64,000 nucleotides of DNA, from NCBI GenBank assembly GCA_039707655.1, contig CM077667.1:155104642-155168641 (forward strand). The letters are read 5' to 3'. A program made the position numbers and the translations under genes. Shown here piece by piece: positions 20,643 through 33,349 of this stretch. The stretch is from Elymus sibiricus. Taxonomy: Eukaryota; Streptophyta; Magnoliopsida; Poales; Poaceae. The notes beneath the pieces are model-generated. The model worked only from the letters and a program-made list of their open reading frames with translations. It made no database searches and was not told the DNA's origin. Every line of letters starts with the position of its first letter. Position 1 is the first letter of the stretch.

Positions 20643-22514
20643 ATGGCGGGAACTGCAGCGGCTCAAGACCCATCGTCAGCAGGCGCAGCCGACGGCTCCG
20701 GCGGGCCAGGCAAAACGCCGGCTCAAGCCATGATGGATTTAATGGCTGAGATGGCAAAGCTTGTAGGGACGCCTGTTACCACGGAAAATCAGGAGGAGCG
20801 TAACACGGAGTTAACAAAGCTTCGCGAGCAGATGGACAAGGTACAGGAAAAGACTGATGTTGAAAATGCTCGGATGGCGGAACTACACGCTCATATTCAT
20901 AATGAGTCGGAGCGCTTAAAAGCCGAGGCTTGGCAGTTAGGGCTTCGTCGAGATGCCTCTGAGGCGGTGTATGAGAGGAGACACCAGAGCTGGCTGCCGT
21001 TGAACCTCAAGCCGTCCCGATTATTCCCCACACCGCAGTAGACGCCAGGGACTGGACGGCCACGTGAGGATCCTCCTCGTCATATAGCCCGGCAGACGAA
21101 ACCGGCTCAACCGTCGTCGACTCAGCCGTCACCGCAACATTTCCAGACGCCACAAGGCCACTTCTCCAATCCTGTTGACAACATGTTAGCAGTGACTCGC
21201 AATCTGGAAGCACTTCCCATCCACGGGAACACTCCCGTTGAGGTTGAGGCCGGGAACGCCATCGAGATGTTGAAAACAGCGGTAGTACAGGAAGTGCAGT
21301 ACTCCTATAGCCGCGATCGGATGCACTCCATGCCCTATGCCAGTCGTAGTAAGAGTCACCATGTGGAGTCCCCAACTGTTTCTAGCAGCGGAAGCAGGCA
21401 ACAGCCTCAGATTTCCCCAACCCGGCCTGTGTTGTCAAATGCCCAGGCAGTTGTTGATGCAGCCAGAGCGACGCGGCAGGAGGCAGAAGCAGCAGCGATG
21501 CAGGCGACTCAGCATCCTCATCCCCAACCTGCAACCATGGGGGCTGGGGTCAATAGTAGGCCGATTGGGATTCCTTGCTCATCCCCGGCTCTCCGTAGCG
21601 AGCGTATGCCCAAGGATTTTAAGGGGCCTCGCAAGGTACCCAATTACACAGCAGACCTCGAGCCGGCAGCATGGATCGGAAGTTATGAGTTAGCCATGGA
21701 TATGCTCGATGTCAGCGATGCCGTATGCGCGAAGTATCTGACTATGATGCTAGAAGGGCCGGCTCGAACATGGTTGAAGAATCTTCCACCCAACTCCATC
21801 AACATTTGGGCGGAGTTGAAGGAACGATTTATCAAAAATTTCCAGGGAATGTGCAAACGGCCAATGACCATTGTGGATCTTCAACATTACGTCCAGCGCG
21901 GGGACGAGTCGGTTCATCATTGGACTCGTCGGGTTGCCGAAATCATCCACTCGTCAAACAGTATCACGGCTGCTGAAGTCGTCCTAATCTTGGAAAAGAA
22001 TTGCCATTTTCAGTCGCTGGTCAAAAAGCTTCGCCGTTTGAAATGGAAGGTGCATGATATGGGTGACTTGATGGACGTCCTTACCAAGTACGCTGAGTCA
22101 GACAACACGAAGGATCCCGGCTCAGATAAGGATAATACTGGCAAGAACAAGAAAGGTGAAGGTGGAAAAGGTTATCAGCAAAACCATGGGCATAGTGGGA
22201 ACCCAGGGGGTCAAGGCAATAACAGTAAGCAAAAACAGCCTGATAGCGGGTCAGATTTCGTTGCTAATACCAACACCGGTTTCAAGAACCAGCGTCGCAA
22301 CAACCGCCCTGGAGGAGCTTACAATGGGAATAAGCCGCACAACTATGAGGAGGCACTCAAGGTGCCTTGTCCCAAGCATAGCACCCCGGACAAGCCGGCT
22401 ACACATTCATGGGAAAACTGTTATATCATGCAAGAGTTCCATAAACAGGCTTTCCAGAATCACCAAGGATGCAATGGTGGGGGACATCCGGGTCAGCTTA
22501 GCCCTGGAGGGTAA
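20643..22514 (+). pseudogene. gag main region (retrotransposon gag domain)
   Basis: Two open segments, 20643-21041 and 21183-22514. The first is Ala-rich, then a coiled-coil-like stretch (TELTKLREQMDKVQEKTDVE). The second (443 codons) carries the retrotransposon gag (capsid) domain at about residues 130-270, with YTADLEPAAWIGSYELAMDM, GPARTWLKNLPPNSI, W.ELKERFIKNF and an HHWTRRVAEI segment. After a Gly/Asn/Lys-rich low-complexity linker comes CPKHSTPDKPATHSWENC, a zinc-knuckle-like C-x-x-H...H...C motif. Gag packages the element RNA into virus-like particles in the cytoplasm. The two segments are in different frames, and protease is in yet another, so the copy is broken. Confidence 0.75.
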
Positions 22515-22754
22515 CACGGCGGCTCATCCGATGGATTTTCAGGATCAGGTTTTCATGTCCAGGGCGGCTCAGGAACGGGATTTCAGCATCAAGGAAACAA
22601 TGGCAATGGGCAGCGTTCTGGCCAAGGCAATCAGCATCATAATAATCAAACTGGGTTTCAGAGTAATCCCAAGCAGTTAAATAGTGGTTAGTACCACGTC
22701 TTCACCACCAGTACCTGCAGGCGAGACAACAAACTCAAGCAAAGAGCCATCAAC

Positions 22755-23378
22755 ATGGTTGAGTCAGTAGTTCCCAGGTATCTCAATTGGTCCGAGCAAC
22801 CAATCGCCTGGAGCAGGGAAGATCACCCTCCCCGGGTAGATAACCTAGGTGGTTTGGCCTTGGTGGTGGTGCCTCAGGTTGGTGGATATACCCTCTCGAA
22901 GGTCCTTATGGATGGGGGAAGCAGCATCAATATTTTGTATTATGACACCTTCCGGCGGATGAACCTCACTGAAAGAAAATTACAAACTTCCACCACGGTT
23001 TTTCATGGTATCGTTCCTGGGAAATCACCATACCCAATCGGGCAGATTAATCTTGACGTTGCTTTCGGTGACGAATTTAACTTCAGATGTAAGCCCTTAA
23101 CTTTTGAAGTGGTTAAGATAAAGAGCCCTTACCATGCCCTCTTTGGACGGCCGGATTATGCTCGGTTCATGGCCCGTCCCTGTTATGTTTACCTCAAGCT
23201 TAAGATGCCGGGTCCAAACGGTACTATAACTGTGGGAGGCAGCAAGATGATAGCTCATGAGTGCAAGGAAGGGGATGCAGCCTATGCTGAGTCGGCCTGC
23301 ACAGCTGAAGAATTGAAGTTCTATACGGCCAACGTTGACCCTACTGATATGAGCCCCCTCAAGAAACCCACTACTTAG
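22755..23378 (+). pseudogene. Retropepsin-like aspartic protease of the gypsy element
   Basis: The 207-codon open segment contains LALVVVPQVGGYTLSKVLMD then GGSSINILYYDTF; the D-G-G-S at 22911-22922 is the catalytic loop in the form typical of Tat elements (D-G/T-G/S). A flap-like segment and PYHALFGRPDYARFMA follow, the conserved link toward reverse transcriptase. The protein would cut the Gag-Pol precursor. The frame ends at a TAG (23376-23378), beyond which the same frame continues with ESSLKFKLAED, so the stop is a mutation and not the natural end. Confidence 0.8.
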
Positions 23379-24296
23379 TTTGAGTCATCGCTCAAGTTCA
23401 AGCTGGCTGAAGATACAAAGCAAATTGACTTCATGCCGGGCGACTCATCTCAGCAGTTCACTATTGGGACCAGCTTGGATCCCAAATAGGAAAGTGCACT
23501 CATCGAGTTCATCTGTGAGAATCAGGACATCTTTGCATGGAAACCCTCCGACATGCCTGGAGTCCCGAGAGAACTCGCTGAGCACCACCATAATGTGGAT
23601 CCAAAGATGAAACCAGTACGTCAATACCTCCGTCGTTTTAACGAGGAGAGACACAAAGCTATTGAGGAAGAGGTAGCCCGGCTCCTAGCTGCCGGGTTCA
23701 TCATTGAAGTTTTTCACCCCGAGTAGTTGGCTAACCCGGTACTCCTTCTGAAAAAGAACGGTACTTGGCGCATGTGTGTTTATTATACAGATCTCAACAA
23801 AGCTTGTCCTAAGGATCCTTTTGCTCTCCCACACATCGATCATATCATTGATTCTAGGGCTGGTTGTGACCGATTATGCTTTCTGGATGCATACTCTGGT
23901 TATCATCAGATCAAGATGGCCATTGAGGATCAGGAGAAGACGACTTTCATAACTCCCTTTGGTGCTTTCTGCTATGTCTCTATGCCTTTTGGGCTTAAGA
24001 GTGCGGGGGCTACTTATCAGTGTTGTGTTCAGAACTGCCTCCACCCACAGATTGGACGCAACGTTCATGCCTATGTTGATGATACCATGGTAAAATCTCA
24101 GAAGAAGGAGACGCTCTTGGATGACCTCAAAGAGACGTTTGATAATCTTTGAGTGTACCAGATGAAGCTCAACCCGGCCAAATGTGTTTTTGGCGTTCCT
24201 GCAGGGAAGCTACTGGGTTTTCTGGTTTCCGAGCGAGGTATCGAGGCTAATCCAGATAAAATCAAGGCAGTGACTTAGCTAGCTAAGCCGATCAAC
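23379..24296 (+). pseudogene. Reverse transcriptase of the gypsy element
   Basis: In the same frame as protease. Residue blocks seen are FAWKPSDMPGVPRELAEHH, VARLLAAGFIIEV, LKKNGTWRMC then DLNKACPKDPFALP, FLDAYSGYHQIKM, TTFITPFGAFCYVSMPFGLK and AYVDDTMVKS, the last with catalytic YVDD at 24072-24083. The usual CVDYTDLN reads CVYYTDLN here, so one conserved aspartate is lost. In-frame stops: TAG 23487-23489, TAG 23724-23726, TGA 24150-24152 and TAG 24276-24278. Without them the domain is complete in length. It would copy element RNA into DNA; this copy cannot produce the enzyme. Confidence 0.85.
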
Positions 24297-24950
24297 GTGA
24301 ATCAAGTTCAATGCATGGCTGGTTGCATTGCGGTGTTAAGCCGGTTTATAAGTCGCCTGGGGGAGAAAGCAATCCCTCTCTATCAATTGTTGAGGAAGAC
24401 AGACGGTTTTGTCTGGACTGACGCAGCTAACGAAGCCTTCGAAGCACTTAAGAAACAGCTGGCTGAGCCGCCCATCCTGGCTGCCCCAATTGACAAAGAG
24501 CCTATGCTCCTGTACATTGCAGCAAATTCAAAGGCAGTAAGTGTTGCAGTTGTCGTCGAACGAAAGGACGTAGGGAAGGAGTATCCGGTACAGTATCCAG
24601 TTTATTTTGTTAGTGAAGTCTTGACTTTGTCCAAGCAGCGGTATCCGCATTGGCAAAAGTTGGTTTTCGGCGTGTTTATGGCAAGACGGAAGTTAAAACA
24701 TTACTTTCAGGAGCATCCAATCACTGTGGTCAGTTCAGCACCTCTTGGTGATATTATACAAAACCGAGAAGCCACTAGTCGGATTGCTAAGTGGGCAATT
24801 GAGCTTGGTCGTCACCAGGTGAAATATATGCCCCGCACAGCTATCAAATCCCAAGCACTTGTGGATTTCATCAATGATTGGACTGAATTACAAATCCCAG
24901 AAGATAGGCCAGATAACACGTATTGGACTATACACTTTGATGGATCCAGA
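24297..24950 (+). pseudogene. RNase H domain of the gypsy element
   Basis: Continues the pol frame with FVWTDAANEAFEALKKQLAE, ILAAPIDKEPMLLYIAANSK, YPVYFVSEVLTLSKQRYPHW and QEHPITVVSSAPLGDII. This is the RNase H-like domain that follows reverse transcriptase in Ty3/gypsy elements, here with the aspartate positions largely replaced (LYIAAN instead of LYLDAS/LYLAVS types), as is common in Tat elements that carry a second RNase H. The segment is open over 218 codons and ends at TAG 24951-24953 just before the second RNase H. Confidence 0.7.
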
Positions 24951-24953
24951 TAA

Positions 24954-25229
24954 TTGGAAGGCTCGGGGGCTGGAGTTATTTTGTCTTCTCTACGAGGTGA
25001 CAAATTCTGTTATGTTTTACGACTCATGTTCCCTTGTACTAACAATGCAGCTCTGTATGAGGCCCTCCTGCACGATCTCAGAGTGGCTAAGGAAATGAAT
25101 CTTAGCCGAGTCAGGTGTTTGGGCGACTCGGATTTGGTGGCTCAACAAGTCTCCGGAACTTGGGATTCGAAGGACCCCTTGATGGCGGCTTATCGCCATG
25201 CAGTCACTGATGTAGCAGGATTTTTTTAA
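24954..25229 (+). pseudogene. Second (archaeal-type) RNase H, Tat lineage
   Basis: Reads through WTIHFDGSR (just before the TAG at 24951) and LEGSGAGVILSSLRGDKFC, NNAALYEALLHDLRVAKEMN and GDSDLVAQQVSGTWDSKDP. The D in HFDGS, the E in YEAL and the D in GDSDL are the catalytic residues of the RVT_3/archaeal-type RNase H. Among Ty3/gypsy lineages an extra RNase H at this position is a mark of the Tat group. Frame is lost after GFF at 25229; the next readable frame with the integrase start is shifted. Confidence 0.75.
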
Positions 25230-25521
25230 GTCTACCAAGTTGACCACATTGATCGCCAGCTCAACGAGGCAGCGGATGCTTTATCATGGCTCGACTCTCA
25301 GCGAAAGCCGGTCCCTCCTAATGTGTTTTTGGATGTCTTTCATAAACCTTCGGTTAAACTGCCATCCGAGGAGGACATAGCTATTCCCGACCCAGAAGCA
25401 ATTGGTGGCGGCTCTCCATGCTATTCCTGACTGGACAGTACCATATTTGGCTTATCTGACTCGAGGCAAGCTCCCAACAGAGGAAATTATCGCTCGACAG
25501 ATAATCCGATAGTCCAAGTCC

Positions 25522-26690
25522 ATGACTATCGTCAATGGCAAGTTACATCGACGAAGCAGCACCGGTGTTTTTCAACGCTGTGTTTCCCCTGAAGAAGGCC
25601 AGGAGATTCTCAATGAAATTCATGTTGGCGATTGTGGGCATCACGCTGGCTCACGGTCCTTGGTGGCAAAGGCTTTTTGTCATGGGTTTTATTGGTTGAC
25701 GGCTCACGTGGATGCAGAAGACATTGTGCGCAAGTATGATGGATGTCAAAAGTTTGCTCGACAAGCTCACGTGCCGGCTCGAGAATTGCGCATGATCCCA
25801 ATTACTTGGCCGTTTGCGGTCTGGGTGTTGTATATGGTCGGCCCGTTTAAGCCATCCTCTGACAAGAAAACCCACATGTTGGTTGCGGTTGATAAATTCA
25901 CCAAGTGGGTCGAGGCGGAACCGATTAGCAATTGTGACGCGGAGACATCAGTCAAATTTTTGAAAAAGTTGATCTTTCCGTTTTGGCTATCCTCACAACA
26001 TTATTACTGACAACGGTACTAACTTATCCAAAGGAGCTATGGAGCAGTTTTGTCAGCATGAGCATATCCGGCTTGACTTGGCGGCAGTCGCACATCCACA
26101 ATCCAATGGACAGGCCAAATGGGCTAATCATGAGATTCTCAGAGCAATCAAACCCCGGCTTATGGTTCCACTCCAGCGCACTCTAGGCTGTTGGGTTGAA
26201 GAACTCCCCTCAGTACTTTGGAGCATCCGCACAACTCCAAACAGATCCACTGGATATACGCCGTTCTTCTTGGTTTATGGAGCTGAGGCGGTATTACCAA
26301 GCGATATTCGTCATGATTCCCCTCGCGTCACTGCTTACGTTGAGGCGGACAATGAGCAAGCACGTCAAGATTCCTTGGACGCCTTGGAAGAAGAATGTGA
26401 GTTAGCAGCCAGATCTGCTATATATCAGCAAGACATACGTCGCTATCACAGCCATAGAGTCTGAAGCCGTACTTTTCAAGAAGGTGACTTAGTGCTCCGT
26501 CTAATTCAAGATCAAACAGGAATGCATAAGCTTTCACCACCTTGGGAAGGTCCTTTTTTCTCAGCAGGAACCTCAATAATGGTTCATATTACTTGATAGA
26601 TTTACGAGAAGGATCATATACCTCTGAAGAGGAAACAACCCGTCCCTGGAACATTGCTCACCTGCGGCCTTATTATGCTTAGAGCCACCG
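25522..26690 (+). pseudogene. Integrase of the gypsy element, with replaced catalytic residues
   Basis: The zinc-binding region (GDCGHHAGSRSLVAKAF...DGCQKFA) and core domain begin in the segment 25522-26010, then shift frame into ITDNGTNLSKGAMEQFCQHE and NGQAKWANHEILRAIKPRL (26003-26461). A further shift leads to the C-terminal region FQEGDLVLRLIQDQTG and AHLRPYYA (to about 26680). The first core aspartate, normally in W.LDMVGPF, reads WVLYMVGPF, and the catalytic glutamate of NGQ.E.AN reads NGQAKWAN. The zinc cysteine of RKCDKCQ reads RKYDGCQ. Two of three DDE residues are therefore replaced, so this integrase would be inactive even without the frameshifts. Confidence 0.8.
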
Positions 26691-27400
26691 GCTCCTTCCC
26701 CTTTGTACTCCCCCCCCCCCCAAAAATTATGTACATACTTCATTATGTTCAAATATAATAGCCGGCACCCCCGAAACTCGGGGTCTCTGTCGTTTCAGCC
26801 TAGCAAAATTGAGCATGAGTCTTTATTTTTTGAACATAAGTCACTTGGGGGCTTCCAACTCAACGAGCCATCCTTTAATATCCCTCTTGACTAGGCTATA
26901 AGCCGCCAAAAAATGGTTAAACCTGCCTGTTTGCTTGATGCGACTCCGAACAGGTGACCCCGTGTACTCTTGACAAGTCAATCCATCTGGACCCCGAACT
27001 TGTCAAGGTTAAAACACCGGCTTGAGTCACGTGAGAGCTGACATACAGAGAGCTAGGATAAACCATGGGTGATCACGCCTGCTTCATTGAAGCAAGACTT
27101 GAGCCTCGAAAGCCAGTCTCTTTGCCGAGACTCACTGAGCCGACTTATTAACAGTTATTCTTATTGTTATATTATTTTATTACCTCGTAACTTTTCAGGT
27201 ACAATATTGTTCCTATTTACCGGCTCATCAAGGGACGTCCGGGTTACAAACTACAGTCATATCATGACCAGTTCAAACATATATATATCCTCTGCACACA
27301 ATTATTGTGGCATGATTCAATTTGGCCGGCTTATTAACCCGCCCATTCTGATTCAATCAATGGCTCATTGAGCAAAACAACAGAGATATTCAGAGACAAG
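26691..27400. other. Gypsy spacer after integrase, no gene
   Basis: Internal non-coding part of the gypsy element between integrase and the antisense gene, cut at 27400 by the minus-strand element. It includes a run of about 12 C at 26710-26721 and repeated GCCGGC/CCGGCTC words like those in the coding region. ACAAG at 27396-27400 is the target duplication of the next insertion. Confidence 0.6.
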
Positions 27401-28479
27401 TGATGTCTACTACGCAACTTTATTCTTGTAGACTTTGTTGGGCCTCCAAGCGTAGAGTTTTGTAGGACAGTAGCAATTTTCCCTCAAGTGGATGACCTAA
27501 GGTTTATCAATCCGTGGGAGGTGTAGGATGACGATGGTCTCTCTCAAACAACCCTGCAATCAAATACAAGAAATCTCTTGTGTCCCCAACACACCCAATA
27601 CAATGGCAAATTGTATAGGTGCACTAGTTCGGCGAAGAGATGGTGATACAAGTGCAATATGAATGGTAGATAAAGGTTTTTGTAATCTGAAAATATAAAA
27701 ACAGCAAGGTAGCAAGTAACAAAAGTGAGCACAAACGGTATTTCAATGCTTGAAAACAAGGCCTAGGGTCTGTACTTTCGCTAGTGCAATCTCTCAACAA
27801 TGCTAATATAATTGGATCACATAACCATCCCTCAACGTGCAACGAAGAATCATTCCAAAGTTCTTATCTAGCGGAGAACATAAGAAGAAATTGTTTGTAG
27901 GGTACGAAACCACCTTAAAGTTATCATTTCCGATCGATCTATCCAAGAGTTCGTACTAAAATAACACCAAGTTATCCTTTCCGATCAATCTATCTAGAGT
28001 TCGTACTAAAATAACACCATGTGATACGCATCAACCAACTCTAATGTCACCTAGATACTCCAATGTCACCACAAGTATCCATGAGTTGATTATACGATAT
28101 GCATCAAACAATTTCAGATTCATAATACTCAATCCAACACAAAGAACCTCAAAGAGTGCCCCAATATTTCTATTGGAGAAGTAGGACAAGAACGTGCATC
28201 AACCCCTATGCATAGATTACCCCAATGTCACCTCGGGAATTCGCTAGTTGAGTACCAAAACATACATCAAGTGAATCAATAGAACACCCCATTGTCACCA
28301 CGGGTATCCATATGCAAGACATATATCAAGTGTTCTCAAATCCAATATTCAATCCAACATAACAATATCTCAAAGGGAAAGATTCAATTCATCACAACAT
28401 CATAGCAAGGGAATAACATCATATGATCCGACTATATTAACAAAGCTCGTGATACATCAAGATCGTGACATCTCAAGAA

Positions 28480-28525
<46 letters not shown>

Positions 28526-29105
28526 AACACATAGCTACTGGTACATACCCTCAGCCCCGAGGGTGGACTACTCCCTCCTCGTCATGGCCTCCGCCGGGAT
28601 GATGAAGATGGCCACCGGAGATGGAGTCCCTTCTCCAGCAGGGTACTGGAACGTCTCCAAATTGGTTTTTCATCGATACAGAGAGTTATGGTGGTGGAGC
28701 AGAGAGTCTAGGGTTATTTCTGATGGTTTCTATATTTATAGGATTTTTGAGCGTCGGTTTCATGTGGAGATGGGCCACGAGGAGGGCACAAGACACCAGG
28801 GCGCGCCTGGGCCCTCTGGTGCGCCCTGGTGGGTTGTGCCCACCTCGTGGCTCTTATGGCCCTCCCACGATGCGTCTAGTGCCTCTTTTGTTCCAAAAAA
28901 ATCGTCAAAAAGTTTCGGGCGATTCCGAGAACTTTCATTTTCTACACAAAAACAACACCACGGTAGTTCTGCTGAAAACAGCGTCAGTCCGGGTTAGTTC
29001 TAAATAAATCATATAAAGTGCATCAAAACCATATAAAAGTATTGTAAACATAGGTGAATATGGCATGAATACTTCACAAATTATCGATACGTTGGAGACG
29101 TATTA
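27401..29105 (-). repeat. 3' LTR of the minus-strand element
   Basis: Collinear with 41846-43528. The inner edge reads TATTA where the partner has TATCA, so the terminal dinucleotide has mutated. GA run at about 28483-28521. The open frames at 28563-29007 are LTR sequence with a TATA box on the other strand (28729-28742), not genes. Confidence 0.85.
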
Positions 29106-30266
29106 GCATCCCCAAGCTTAATTCCTACTCGTCCTCGAGTAGGTAAATGATAAAAGAAATAATTTATGAAGTGTGAATGCTAGCATAGTGCATAAGTTTG
29201 ATCAATGATAATTTCAACCACTTTTCCTAGCATCATAACAACAACTTTTTCTCATAAAAATCATCATGATAAAGTAGCAACCAATTCACATGTTATAGTT
29301 CAAACAGTGAATTCTCTTAAAACTTAACAACCTATGTTCTTAGTCACCAAACAATTGCAATTCAACTTATTCTCAACAAATTCTAAGTAAGAGCGCCACA
29401 TACTCAATCATGATATAGTATTCTATGATTGCTAGTACTCAAAGCATATTTTTAGAAAAAATGGCATCCATCGAACACAAAGAAAGTTAGGGGCTTAATG
29501 TTTTGCCTCCCAACTCATTTATCATAGAGATAATTGTCAACAATAATAAGTCATGATCAAATATATTTGACTGGATATATATGTTTGGATCTGTCCCCAC
29601 CACATGATGCTTACCAACTAATAGACTGAGGTTGGAATAAGAAGTTCACTCAACATGAATAGTAAATAACATGAAAGTAAATAGATTATCCCTTCGCAGA
29701 GGGAAGCAGGGATTTGCAAAGGTGCCAGAGCTCAAAGCTTAAATCGGAGATAAATATAATTTTGGGAGGTGCACCCTTCCTGTCAACGTTACGACCAAGA
29801 GTTATCAATATCTTCCATGTTAAACACATTAGCGGCGGTTCCCAAGCAGTAAAAGTAAAGTTTTACTCCCCCTCCACCAACAAACACACTCCACGGCTAG
29901 CCGAATCCATGGGTACCATCCATACCAACAACATTCCTGGGGGATTTTTGTTTAATTATTTGCATTTTTTATTTCGGGACTGGGAATCGCTATTACCATC
30001 CCTCTTGTGCAAGGACGACTGAATAAACACTCATCATGAGAATAACCCGCTTAACATGGAAGATATTGACCGCCCCCTGTCGCTCCATGAGCGGTCCAGG
30101 CACACAAAACAGGTGTTCATTTGAAAATTTTAGAGGTGGCACATGCAAATCTACTTGGAATGGTAGTGAAATACCATATATAGGTAGGTATGGTGGACTC
30201 TTATGTAAGAAACTTGGCTCAAGGATTTGGATGCACAAGTAGTATCTCTACTTAGTACGAAGTGTT
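29106..30266 (-). other. Interior of the minus-strand element, 3' part, non-coding
   Basis: AT-rich interior next to the 3' LTR, no coding region supported. The 14-base word at 29106-29119 (AAGCTTGGGGATGC on the minus strand) abuts the 3' LTR and is the polypurine-tract candidate. The copia element is inserted after GTGTT at 30262-30266. Confidence 0.6.
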
Positions 30267-32055
30267 TGTTGGAAATATGCCCTAGAGGCAATAATAAATT
30301 AGTTATTATCATATTTCCTTGTTTATGATAATCGTTTATTATCCATGCTATAATTGTATTGATTGGAAACTCAGATACATGTGTGGATACATAGACAACA
30401 AAGTGTCCCTAGTAAGCCTCTACTAAACTAGCTCGTTGATCAAAGATGGTCAAGGTTTCCTAGCCATAGACATGAGACGTCATTTGATAACGGGATCACG
30501 TCATTAGGAGAATGATGTGATGGACAAGACCCAAACTATGAACGTAGCATATGATCGTGTCAGTTTATTGCTATTGTTTTCTGCATGTCAAGTATCTGTT
30601 CCTACGACCATGAGATCATGCAACTCACTGACACCGGAGGAATACCTTGTGTGTATCAAACGTCGCAACGTAACTGGGTGACTATAAAGATGCTCTATAG
30701 GTATCTCTGAGGGTGTCTGTTGAGCTGGCATTGATCGAGACTAGGATTTGTTACTCCGTGTGACGGAGAGGTATCTCAGGGCCCACTCGGTAATACAACA
30801 TCACAATAAGCCTTGCAAGCAAAGTGACTAAAGAGTTAGCCACGGGATCTTGTATTATGGAACGAGTAAAGAGACTTGCCAGTAACGAGATTGAACTAGG
30901 TATAGAGATACCGACGATCGAATCTCGGGCAAGTAAAATACCGAAGAACAAAGGGAACGGCATACGGGATTAACTGAATCCTTGACATAAAGGTTCAACC
31001 GATAAAGATCTTCATAGAATATGTAGGAACCAATATGGGCATCCAGGTCCCGCTATTGGTTATTGACCATAGAGGTGTCTCGGTCATGTCTACATAGTTC
31101 TCGAACCCGCAGGGTCTGCACACTTAACGTTCAGTGACGTTTCGGTAGTATTGAGATATATGTATTGGTGATCGAAGGTTGATCGGAGTCCCGGATGAGA
31201 TCCCGGACGTCACGAGGAGCTCCGGAATGGTCCGGAGGTAAAGATTTCTATATAGGAAGTTGGTATTTGACTTCCGGAAAGGTTCCGGAATTTACCGGGG
31301 TTACCGGAAGGGTTCCGGGGGTCCACCGGGTGGGCCCACCCACCCCAAAGGGCCCCCTGGGCTGTGGAAGGAGACAGACCAGCCTCTGGTGGGCTGGTCG
31401 ACCCCTCCACCAAGGCCCATGCATCTAGGGAAGTGGGAAAAGGAAACCCCAAAGTGGGGGAAGGAAATTCCAAGTAGGAAAGGAATCCTACTTGGAGTAG
31501 GATTGGTGGGAGGCTTGGCCTCCACCTCCTTCGGCCGAACCCCTAGGGGAAACCCTAGGGAGGCTGCCTCCTCCCCCCTCCCTCCTATATATACTAGAGG
31601 AATAGAGCCCCCAAAGACACACGGCCATGTGCTAGTTCTATATTCTCTAGTTCCTCCACCAAATAGATTCCGGTAGTGCTTAGGCGAAGCCCTGCCGGGA
31701 TAACTCCACCATCACCACCACCACGCTGTCGTGCTGCTGGTGATCTCACCTACCTCTCCGCCCCCTCTTGCTGGATCAAGAAGGCGGAGATCGTCATCGA
31801 GCTGTACATGTGCTGAACTCGGAGGTGCCGTATGTTCGGCGCTAGATCAGGACGGATCGTGATTGGATCGCGGGACGGATTGCTATTTGGATCGCGAAGA
31901 CGTTCGACTACATCAACCGCGTTTCTTAACGCTTCCCACTTAGCGATCTACAAGGGTATGTAGATCCACTCTCCATCTCGTAGATGCTCATCACCATGGA
32001 TAGATCTTGCGTGTGCGTAGGAAAATTTTTGTTTCCCATGCAACGTTCCCCAACA
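30267..32055 (+). repeat. 5' LTR of the copia element
   Basis: TG...CA borders intact. TATA box TATATATAC at 31586-31594, followed by a pyrimidine-rich leader. GC-rich open frames on both strands between 31195 and 31676 are LTR sequence. Confidence 0.92.
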
Positions 32056-32056
32056 G

Positions 32057-32068
32057 TGGTATCAGAGC
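32057..32068 (+). promoter_or_regulatory. Primer binding site of the copia element
   Basis: TGGTATCAGAGC, complementary to the 3' end of initiator methionine tRNA, starts one base after the LTR. This is the established primer of copia-type plant elements. Confidence 0.9.
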
Positions 32069-33349
32069 TAGGTCTATGCGTAGATGAGATCATGAGTAGA
32101 ACACAAAGGTGTTTGTGGGCGTTGATGCTCAGATTGCTTCCTCCCTTGGTCTTTTCTTGATTCAGCTGTATTGTGTGATGAAGCGGCCCGGACCAACCTT
32201 ACTCGTATGCTTACGAGAGACCGGTTCCATCAACTGACATGTGACTTTGTTGCATAAAGATGGCTAGCGGGTGTCTGTCTCTCCCACTTTAGTTGGATCG
32301 GATTCGACAAAGGCGGTCCTTGAGAAGGTTGAATAGCAACTTGTGTATCACCTTTGTGGTTATGCGTAGGTAAGAATCGTTCTTGCTAGATACCCATAGC
32401 AGCCACGTAAAACATGCAACAACAAATTAGAGGACGTCTAACTTGTTTTTGCAAGGTATGATGTGATATGATATGGCCAGAAACATGATGAGATATATGT
32501 GATGTATGAGATGATCATGTTTTGTATAGATTATCACGACTTGCATGTCGATGAGTACGGCAACCGGCAGGAGCCCTAGGGTTGTCTTTAATTATTTTCA
32601 CCGTTTCTGCTTTACTTTATCGCTATGAGTTAGCAATAGTTGCAGAAGCAATAGTTGGCGTAACAACCTCATGGCGACACATTGATGGAGATCAAGATGA
32701 TGGAGATCATGGTGCCATGCCCGTGACGATGGAGATCATGCCGGTGCTTTGGAGATGGAGATCAAAAGCACAAGATCATGGCCATATCATGTCACTTATG
32801 ATTTGCATGTGATGTTAATCCTTTTATGCATCTTATTATGCTTAGGACGACGGTAGCATTATAAGGTGATCCCTCACTAAAATTTCAAGAAAAATTGTGT
32901 TCTCCCCGAGTGTGCACCATTGCGAAAGTTCGTCGTTTCGAGACACCACGTGATGATCAGGTGTGATAGACTCTACGTTCGCATACAACGGGTGCAAGCC
33001 AGTGTTGCATATGTGGAACACTCGGGTTAAACTTGACGAGCCTAGCATGTATAGACATGGCCTCAGAACAGAAGAGACCGAAAGGTCGAACATGAGTCAT
33101 ATAGTAGATATGATCAACATGGAGATGTTCACCATTGAAACCACATCATCTCACGTGATGATCGGACTTGGGTTGGTGGATTTGGATCATGTCACACTTA
33201 GACAACCTGAGGGATGTTGATTTGAGTGGGAGTTCTTAAGTAATATGATTAATTGAACTCGTTATCATGAATATAGTCAAAGTGATTTTACAAATTATGT
33301 TGTAGATCAATAGCTCGCGCTGTAGCTCCCCTGTTTTTATACGTTCCTA
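32069..33349 (+). other. Copia leader region, non-coding
   Basis: Long untranslated leader between primer binding site and gag, as in BARE-1-type elements. It includes the packaging region in active members. Short open frames (32582-32812, 32963-33220) are not conserved coding. Confidence 0.6.

Noticed and set aside
28563..29007. 144- and 128-codon plus-strand frames repeated at 42986-43430
   Set aside because: Identical position in both LTRs of the minus-strand element; LTR sequence, with the promoter on the opposite strand.
31195..31676. Several open frames on both strands, up to 138 codons
   Set aside because: They lie in the GC-rich part of the copia LTR just upstream of its TATA box, and similar frames occur in the other LTR at 37864-38284.
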